This document shows positions 58,644 to 64,000 of a DNA stretch of 64,000 bases, piece by piece. Numbering within the stretch: the first letter of the stretch is position 1; every line of letters begins with the position of its first letter. Where the stretch lies: assembly GCA_020633675.1 (NCBI GenBank), contig JACKDE010000005.1, positions 186,001 through 250,000 on the forward strand. Direction: 5' to 3'. The notes below the pieces were generated by a model. The model had not been told where the DNA came from, ran no database searches, and saw nothing but the letters and a program-made list of their open reading frames with translations. A program made the translations under genes and the position numbers. Source of the stretch: Deferribacteres bacterium. GTDB taxonomy: Bacteria > Zhuqueibacterota > Zhuqueibacteria > Zhuqueibacterales > Geothermadaptataceae.

Positions 58644-60968
58644 ATGAAGCGACGCGAGTTTATCAAAAATTTCAGTTCAACAGCGATGTCCATGTCGCTG
58701 CTTCCGGGCGGAGCGTTTGAGTCCTATCTTGCCAAACTGCTGCAAAGCAATCCCCAACGCGCCGCGCAGCATCTGCGGGCAATAGCGCATGAACAACCGG
58801 CGCGAGCCGAGATCAAAACCGAACGCGGTGGACCGCGGCTCTACCTCAACGGCACGGAAATCTACCCCCTGCTGGCGCTCAGCACCCACATGTTCCCCAC
58901 AATCGACAATTTCAGAAAAGCGGGTATTCACATGTATCATCCGCTCGTCGGTATGCGCATTGGCTGGCTGGGTGAGAACACCTACGATTGGTCGAAAATG
59001 GATGCCTTCTTCAGCCAGTTGCTGGAGCTTGATCCGGATGCCTATTTCATGCCGCGGCTGCAGTTGAGAACACCTGTTTGGTGGAAGGAAGCCCATCCGG
59101 ATGAAATGCTGCAATTCGGACTGAAGACTTCACAAAAAGACTACAATATCATTGAAAAACGACAATTGGAACAGTCGGAGGGTGGCATTTATTTCCGCGC
59201 CCGGGATGAGCTTTGGGAGGCGTCCTTCGCGTCAAAAGTCTGGCGCGAGGATACGGCAACGATGCTCCGGGCCTTTGCCGAACATATTGAACGATCGCCG
59301 CTGCGCAGCCGAATCATCGGCTATATGCCAACCACCGGGCAGACCGGAGAATGGAATACGTTTGGGCCGGATTTTCTTCCCGACTACAGTGCCCCCATGC
59401 GCAGGGCATGTGGAGAAATCCCGGACAGCGACGCCCGGTTGCAAACGACCTTTGGTCTGTTGCGCGACCCGGCAAAGGAAAGTCGGATCATCAGCTTTTA
59501 TCAAAAGTACCATGACACCATCGCCGACACGGCGTTGCGCATGTGTCAGGCACTGCGCGAAGCGACCAAGGGTCGGGCCATTGTAGGTGTTTTTTACGGC
59601 TACCTGCTTGAACAGGTACGGATTCAGGAAGGCGGCTACCTCGCGATGCGGAAATTTCTGCAAAGCCCTTACATCGACTACATCGCCGGGCCTTACAGCT
59701 ACATGCCAGGCAATGTGACCGACAAAAACGGCGTCCGCTATACGACGCAAGATGGCGCAGGCAACCTTCTCGGCAATGCGCGCGGTGTCGCTGGTGATGG
59801 CGGTTTTCGCATGTTGACTGAATCGCTTCGCCGTCACGGCAAGCTTTATTTCTCGGAAATGGACCCGAGTACCCATCTTGACAAAAATCCCCTTGAAGTT
59901 TTTGGTGGACACGGCGGCGAAGGCAGCGATACCGTTATGGGCTCCAGGCGCATTATGCAGCGCGACCTGGGGCAGGTCTTCGCCAGCGGAAGTGGTGGCT
60001 GGCTGTACGATTTCGGACCGCTCAACCAGGCTGAGAATGGCTGGTATGCCAGCGAAGAGATCATTCAGGAAATATCCCGGTTCGTGAAGATGGGTGAGTT
60101 GCGCCAAAAGCTGGACATTACCCCGGTTGCAGAAATTGCCGCGGTTTACGATGACCAGGTCTTTTGTGCAACAGAGCACTGGCTTGCCGGCAAGCCCTGG
60201 AGCAACTATGCGATCAAAGCGACGGATTTTTTCAATCATTGGTTTTTGAACAGCCAGGCTCGTGCTTTTCATCGTCTGGGCGCGCCGATGGATTTTCTTT
60301 ATGCACGTGATCTGAGGCCGGAAGATGCCCGCCGCTACAAGCTGATTTTTATGGTCAACCATTTTTTTATGGATCAACGCGAAGTTGGGCGGATTAGCGA
60401 AATCTTCCACAACAGCGGCGCCACGGTCGTTTGGTTTTACGCTCCCGGCTTGATGACCCCGGAAAAACTGGATCCGTCACAAATGGAGGGGCTGACCGGA
60501 TTTAAATTCAAAATGCTTAAAAAGCCAGGCGCCATGCTGATCAAAAGCACCATTCAGGATGACGCCCTCGAACAGAGCCTGAAATTCGGCGTAAACACGC
60601 CGCACTGGCCGCGCTTTGCCGTGACCGATGAAGCAGCGGACGCCTGGGGCATGTGGGACGGAGGAGACGAGGTCGCATTGGCGGGCAAGGAGCATGCTGG
60701 CTATCATTCGATCTACTGCGGTGCGGCTCCTCTGCCCATTCCACTGCTACGCTGGCTGGCTAAAAAAGCGCATGCCAGACTTTGGTGCAACAGGGCCGAC
60801 ATCGTCCGCGCCACGGAAGATGCGGCGATGATTGTGGCCACCAGCACCGGTCAGCGTACGCTTTCATTACACAAACCGATGGCGCTCGATACTGGCGGGC
60901 AGGCTAAGCAACACCACGATCTGGAGCTGGAAAAGGGCGAAGTCAGGATATTTGTCAAACCAGTATAA
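58644..60968 (+). CDS. Exported glycoside hydrolase, GH42/beta-galactosidase-like
   Basis: The 774-residue protein opens with 'MKRREFIKNFSSTAMSMSLL', a twin-arginine signal (RREFIK). A TIM-barrel glycosidase domain follows: 'LYLNGTEIYPLLALSTHMFP', 'YDWSKMDAFFSQLLELDPDA' and 'PRLQLRTPVWWKEAHPDEML'. Acid/base Glu is likely in 'GQTGEWNTFG' and the nucleophile Glu in 'GKLYFSEMDPST'. After about residue 530 a Rossmann-like part ('YKLIFMVNHFFMDQREV', 'GATVVWFYAPGLM') resembles the trimerisation domain of GH42 enzymes. The call is by architecture; the substrate may be a galactoside or other beta-glycoside. Tat export implies folding in the cytosol. Confidence 0.78.
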   Translation: MKRREFIKNFSSTAMSMSLLPGGAFESYLAKLLQSNPQRAAQHLRAIAHEQPARAEIKTERGGPRLYLNGTEIYPLLALSTHMFPTIDNFRKAGIHMYHPLVGMRIGWLGENTYDWSKMDAFFSQLLELDPDAYFMPRLQLRTPVWWKEAHPDEMLQFGLKTSQKDYNIIEKRQLEQSEGGIYFRARDELWEASFASKVWREDTATMLRAFAEHIERSPLRSRIIGYMPTTGQTGEWNTFGPDFLPDYSAPMRRACGEIPDSDARLQTTFGLLRDPAKESRIISFYQKYHDTIADTALRMCQALREATKGRAIVGVFYGYLLEQVRIQEGGYLAMRKFLQSPYIDYIAGPYSYMPGNVTDKNGVRYTTQDGAGNLLGNARGVAGDGGFRMLTESLRRHGKLYFSEMDPSTHLDKNPLEVFGGHGGEGSDTVMGSRRIMQRDLGQVFASGSGGWLYDFGPLNQAENGWYASEEIIQEISRFVKMGELRQKLDITPVAEIAAVYDDQVFCATEHWLAGKPWSNYAIKATDFFNHWFLNSQARAFHRLGAPMDFLYARDLRPEDARRYKLIFMVNHFFMDQREVGRISEIFHNSGATVVWFYAPGLMTPEKLDPSQMEGLTGFKFKMLKKPGAMLIKSTIQDDALEQSLKFGVNTPHWPRFAVTDEAADAWGMWDGGDEVALAGKEHAGYHSIYCGAAPLPIPLLRWLAKKAHARLWCNRADIVRATEDAAMIVATSTGQRTLSLHKPMALDTGGQAKQHHDLELEKGEVRIFVKPV

Positions 60969-61033
60969 AAAAGCGACTCTATGTCATTTTGTGTGGGTAA
61001 TTTTTCCCCTTCAATTGAAAACTCTTCTCTTGT

Positions 61034-61161
61034 CGGCCTTGGAAATTTGGCGTGAAGCATTTTCAGTTTCGCTTCCGAAGAGACGCATTTTCTGTTTGAG
61101 CGTAGCGAGTTAAAATGCGGCCGGAAGCGAGGCTGAAAGTGTAGCCAAATTTCTGCAGCCG
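61034..61161. repeat. Long imperfect hairpin element
   Basis: Left arm 61034-61091 and right arm 61112-61161 pair over most of their length: AAATTTGGC, TTTCAG, TCGCTTCCG and CGCATTTT are matched by AAAATGCG, CGGAAGCGA, CTGAAA and GCCAAATTT in reverse order. The loop is CTGTTTGAGCGTAGCGAGTT. It lies in the 540-bp gap between the GH42-like gene and the kinase gene; no gene is visible in this gap. Confidence 0.75.
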
Positions 61162-61173
61162 AAGCGTTTTTTG

Positions 61174-61198
61174 CTTCTTTTTTGCGGCAAAAAAGAAG
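61174..61198. repeat. Perfect A/T-flanked palindrome, 25 bp
   Basis: Arms CTTCTTTTTTGC and GCAAAAAAGAAG with one central G. It directly follows the long hairpin and could act as a terminator-like or attenuating structure on either strand. The remainder of the gap to 61508 shows nothing recognisable. Confidence 0.75.
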
Positions 61199-61508
61199 GC
61201 GTGGCTTCGACTACGCGATAAGACCCAAATCTGCAAGACCGCTCGCCGATGCACCGTTGAGATGCGCCGAGCGTAAATACGCAGAGAAGAAAGAGCAATT
61301 GAGAATTGTCAAATAGGATCAATCATCGATTCTGTGTTGCGATGATGAGTGTGCACCTACATAAAACAACATAGAACCAGAAAAGCAGTAGCTTGCCAAA
61401 CATGTACTGGCAGCCTAAAAGCCATGTTGAAAATCACCCCAAAAGAAAAAGTTCCATCGCGCAAAAATCCATCGCCGCGGTCATGGCAATCAATCAAACG
61501 GAAGGACG

Positions 61509-62918
61509 ATGATGTCGGAGCATCACATAAATCACACCATTGAAAAGCTCAAAGCGGTTCATGCCTTTCGGGAGTTGCCGGAACCGCAACTCGCATGGCT
61601 GCTCACCAAAAGCAAAGTGGTCACATATCTGGCAGGCGACAAGATCTTCAATAAAAACACGCCTTTCACCAATATGCGAGTCGTGTTGGAAGGCACGATC
61701 GCCATCAGCCTGGAACAAAAAGGCCACTACCGCGAAATCGCTCGCATTGAAGCCGGAGAGATCACCGGTATCCTGCCTTACTCGCGGGCTGATCGACACG
61801 TTGGTGCCGGTGTCGCCGCAAAGCCCACTGTCATCCTCGAGTTGCATAAAGAACATTTTCCCGAAATGATTCAGTTCCATCATGAATTGGTGGAGGCGCT
61901 GGTGCACAACATGATCTCGCGGGTCAGGGAATACAGTCAAATCCGCCATCACGATGAAAAGCTACTATCGCTGGGCAAACTCTCAGCCGGGCTGGCACAT
62001 GAGCTAAATAATCCGAGCTCGGCGATGATACGCAGCGCCCGCGAGCTCAAAAAAAACGTGCGCACCGCGCCGTCAGCCGTGCTGCGCATCGTTTCAGCAG
62101 GACTCTCAGCACAGCAAATGAAGGCCGTGAATGCGCTATTGCTGGCCAAAATCGAACAACAGCATGCGTCAGAGAGCATATCACTGATGCAAAAGACCGC
62201 ACAAATCGATGAAATGGCGGATTGGCTCGAATCCCATGGTCTCGAAGATGGCTATGGCATTGCCGAAACCTTGTTCGAGTGCCAATTTACTTTAACAGAG
62301 TTAGAGACGCTTCTCGATACGATTTCCGAAGACCATGTCGCTGCGGTGGTTGGCTGGATGAACGATGTACTTACCTCCGAAAAACTGGTACAGGACATCG
62401 ATGACGCCGCTGCCCGAATCGCTGACCTGGTGAACGCGGTTAAAACCTATACCCATCTGGATAAAGCACCCGACAAGCAACCAACCGAAATCAGGCAAGG
62501 CCTTACCAGCACGCTGACGATGCTCAATCATAAACTCAAGAGCAAGAATATTCAGGTTGAGCTGAATGTACCGGATGAAGTGCCCGGTATCCACGCTTTT
62601 ATCGGCGAACTGAACCAGGTCTGGACCAACATTATCGACAATGCCATTGACGCGATGGACAAAGATGGCAAGCTCGAAATCACAGCAGCCAGAGATGGTG
62701 AGTCTGTTCTGGTGACCATCGCCGATAACGGTTGTGGCATTTCCGAGGAGCATCAGGCACACATATTCGATCCATTTTTTACCACCAAAAGCGTGGGAGA
62801 AGGTACTGGCCTGGGGTTGGATATTGTGCATAAAATTGTCCAGCACCACAATGGCTATATCAAAGTCAGCTCCAGGCCGGGAAGAACCGAATTCCGCATT
62901 TCCCTGCCGATTAAATGA
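61509..62918 (+). CDS. Sensor histidine kinase with N-terminal cyclic-nucleotide-binding-like domain
   Basis: The 469-residue soluble kinase begins with a cNMP-binding/Crp-like barrel ('FRELPEPQLAWLLTKSKVVTYLAGDKIF', 'RVVLEGTIAISLEQKG', 'IARIEAGEITGILPYS', about 20-130). The H-box is 'LSLGKLSAGLAHELNNPSSA' with phospho-acceptor His164. A long helical linker follows and the HATPase domain has N-box 'NIIDNAIDAMDKDGKLEI', G1 'ADNGCGISEEHQ', F 'FDPFFTTKSVGEGTGLGL'. GGAAGGA precedes ATG. It is 69 bp upstream of the response-regulator/flavoprotein gene and is probably its partner. The ligand may be a cyclic nucleotide or redox signal; unknown. Confidence 0.93.
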   Translation: MMSEHHINHTIEKLKAVHAFRELPEPQLAWLLTKSKVVTYLAGDKIFNKNTPFTNMRVVLEGTIAISLEQKGHYREIARIEAGEITGILPYSRADRHVGAGVAAKPTVILELHKEHFPEMIQFHHELVEALVHNMISRVREYSQIRHHDEKLLSLGKLSAGLAHELNNPSSAMIRSARELKKNVRTAPSAVLRIVSAGLSAQQMKAVNALLLAKIEQQHASESISLMQKTAQIDEMADWLESHGLEDGYGIAETLFECQFTLTELETLLDTISEDHVAAVVGWMNDVLTSEKLVQDIDDAAARIADLVNAVKTYTHLDKAPDKQPTEIRQGLTSTLTMLNHKLKSKNIQVELNVPDEVPGIHAFIGELNQVWTNIIDNAIDAMDKDGKLEITAARDGESVLVTIADNGCGISEEHQAHIFDPFFTTKSVGEGTGLGLDIVHKIVQHHNGYIKVSSRPGRTEFRISLPIK

Positions 62919-62987
62919 ACAACTCCTTAATGAATCCAGATCATTTGCAACCAAGTATAGACCCTACTAAAAGTGAGTGAGCCTTCA

Positions 62988-64000
62988 ATGAAAAAACCAA
63001 TTATTTTTGCTATCGACGACGATCCACAGGTTTTGAACGCGATTGCCAGAGATATCAGAAATGCCTACAGAAAAGAATATCGCATCATCCACACCGAATC
63101 GCCCAATCAGGCGTTAGCAACCCTGCGTGAACTGAAGCAAAAAAACGAAACGGTCGCCATGTTTGTGACCGATCAGCGCATGCCGGAAATGCTGGGTGTC
63201 GACTTTCTCGAGCGGGCAAAGGCGCTCTATCCCGAGGCCAAACGGATTCTATTGACGGCCTATTCGGATATCGAAGCAGCGATCAAGGCCATCAATACGG
63301 TGCAGTTGGATTACTATCTGATGAAACCCTGGGATCCACCGGAAGAAAAGCTCTATCCGGTGTTGAGCGACCAGTTGGATACATGGCAAGCCGGCTACCG
63401 GCCTGAATTTGAAGGTCTGAAATTGATCGGATTTCAATGGTCGCCAAAGTCCCATTTGCTGAAGGATTTTTTGGCCGGCAATCTAATTCCGTATCAATGG
63501 CTCGACATCGAGACCGATAGCAAAGCCGCGGAATTGCAAAAGCTGCATCGCATTTCCAATGATGCCCTGCCAGCGGTTGTTTTCGAGGATGGCGCGTTCG
63601 CGTTGAATCCGACACCGGTTGCCATTGCCGAAAAGATCGGGCTCAAATCGATCGCGTCGGAGAAGATGTACGATGTCGTCATCGTCGGTGCCGGGCCGGC
63701 GGGATTGGCGGCAGCAGTTTACGGCGCCTCCGAGGGCTTAAAAACCTTGCTGATCGAAAAACGCGCTCCCGGTGGGCAAGCTGGCACCAGCTCAAGAATC
63801 GAAAACTATCTCGGCTTTCCGTCGGGATTGAGCGGAGCCGAGTTGACACATCGTGCAGTGGCGCAGGCACGGCGTCTCGGCGCGGAAATCGTCTCCCCGC
63901 AGGAAGTGGTGAATATCGATCTGCAGGCCAACTACAAAAGGTTGGCGCTTTCCGACGGCTCGGAAATCAACAGCCGCAGCATCGTTATTGCCACTGGCGT
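62988..64000 (+). CDS. Response regulator fused to thioredoxin-reductase-like flavoprotein, cut by the window end
   Basis: ATG 62988 opens a frame still open at the window end (337 codons seen). Residues 1-130 are a receiver domain: 'IIFAIDDDPQVLNAIARDI' with the acidic pair, phospho-Asp62 in 'MFVTDQRMPEMLG', Thr in 'ILLTAYSD' and Lys in 'YLMKPWDPP'. Residues about 140-220 form a thioredoxin-like linker ('IPYQWLDIETDSKAAELQKL'). From about 228 an FAD domain begins with 'DVVIVGAGPAGLAAAVYGAS', 'TLLIEKRAPGGQAGTSSRIENYLGFPSGLSG'. This is the known response regulator/thioredoxin-disulfide reductase fusion. The redox CxxC lies beyond the window. With the adjacent kinase it forms a two-component pair whose output is enzymatic. 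Confidence 0.92.
   Translation, partial: MKKPIIFAIDDDPQVLNAIARDIRNAYRKEYRIIHTESPNQALATLRELKQKNETVAMFVTDQRMPEMLGVDFLERAKALYPEAKRILLTAYSDIEAAIKAINTVQLDYYLMKPWDPPEEKLYPVLSDQLDTWQAGYRPEFEGLKLIGFQWSPKSHLLKDFLAGNLIPYQWLDIETDSKAAELQKLHRISNDALPAVVFEDGAFALNPTPVAIAEKIGLKSIASEKMYDVVIVGAGPAGLAAAVYGASEGLKTLLIEKRAPGGQAGTSSRIENYLGFPSGLSGAELTHRAVAQARRLGAEIVSPQEVVNIDLQANYKRLALSDGSEINSRSIVIATG

Noticed and set aside
59232..60410. 392-codon open frame opposite the GH42-like gene
   Set aside because: Antisense to the glycosidase motifs, with no independent start signal.

Overview
The window is a chromosomal fragment of a Gram-negative bacterium. Three proteins (24031-25308, 48381-49844, 56585-57958) end in the 'YPNPFN...' beta-sandwich tail typical of type IX secretion (T9SS, type A) cargo. 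There is also a TonB-family protein, an AmpD-like lipoprotein amidase, a bacillithiol-type deacetylase (BshB1) and long secreted TPR and PD40 proteins. This mix, the roughly even base composition and the many small hairpin elements between genes fit the Fibrobacteres-Chlorobi-Bacteroidetes group in the wide sense, perhaps a candidate KSB1/Calditrichota-like lineage. The phylum is an inference. I saw no rRNA, tRNA, CRISPR array, integrase or full insertion sequence.

Layout: 1-3.7 kb, end of an unknown gene, a fused glycosyltransferase/sugar-phosphate transferase and a membrane-anchored protein of exact 23-residue repeats. 3.9-7.0 kb, a same-strand run of PTS IIA, MoaB/MogA, PAP2/IPC-synthase-like and ketoacyl-ACP synthase III. 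7.1-13.3 kb, pyrE, two zinc peptidases (M20, M28), a ccmC-ccmD pair (ccmD only 48 residues) and a peptidase/PD40 protein. 13.8-18.9 kb, a 1373-residue membrane protein with TrkA/RCK-like domains and a PhcB-like methyltransferase. 19-31 kb, an esterase, a two-gene ABC exporter, an amidase, a T9SS cargo protein, BshB1, a MacB/FtsX permease and a TonB-family protein.

30.5-37.7 kb is the most unusual block: a nuclease-superfamily protein resembling the CdtB subunit of cytolethal distending toxin, a 1706-residue beta-rich protein ending in five exact-period 29-residue helical repeats, and a 368-residue protein of unknown family, all on the same strand. No CdtA/CdtC partners are visible. 38-54 kb is ordinary metabolism and transport: RraA-like protein, aminotransferase, glnS, TPR protein, KefF/KefC pair, sugar dehydrogenase, tyrA, PLP decarboxylase, Ste24-like protease. 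54-64 kb holds a MATE pump, GH3 and GH42-like hydrolases, and a two-component pair in which the response regulator is fused to a thioredoxin-reductase-like flavoprotein (cut by the window end).

The intergenic DNA carries at least four families of short non-autonomous inverted-repeat elements: GTGGCTATTCAGC-ended (22.5, 31.3 and, diverged, 55.9 kb), GAGACTGTCGAAAAA-ended (55.8, 56.3 kb), CCGTTCAGTTA-ended (23.4 kb, with 10-bp flanking direct repeats) and AGCCACGGAT-ended (40.4, 51.1, 54.1-54.4 kb). At 55.8-56.1 kb one element sits inside another. Start codons were moved from the longest possible frame where a Shine-Dalgarno sequence clearly favours another start.
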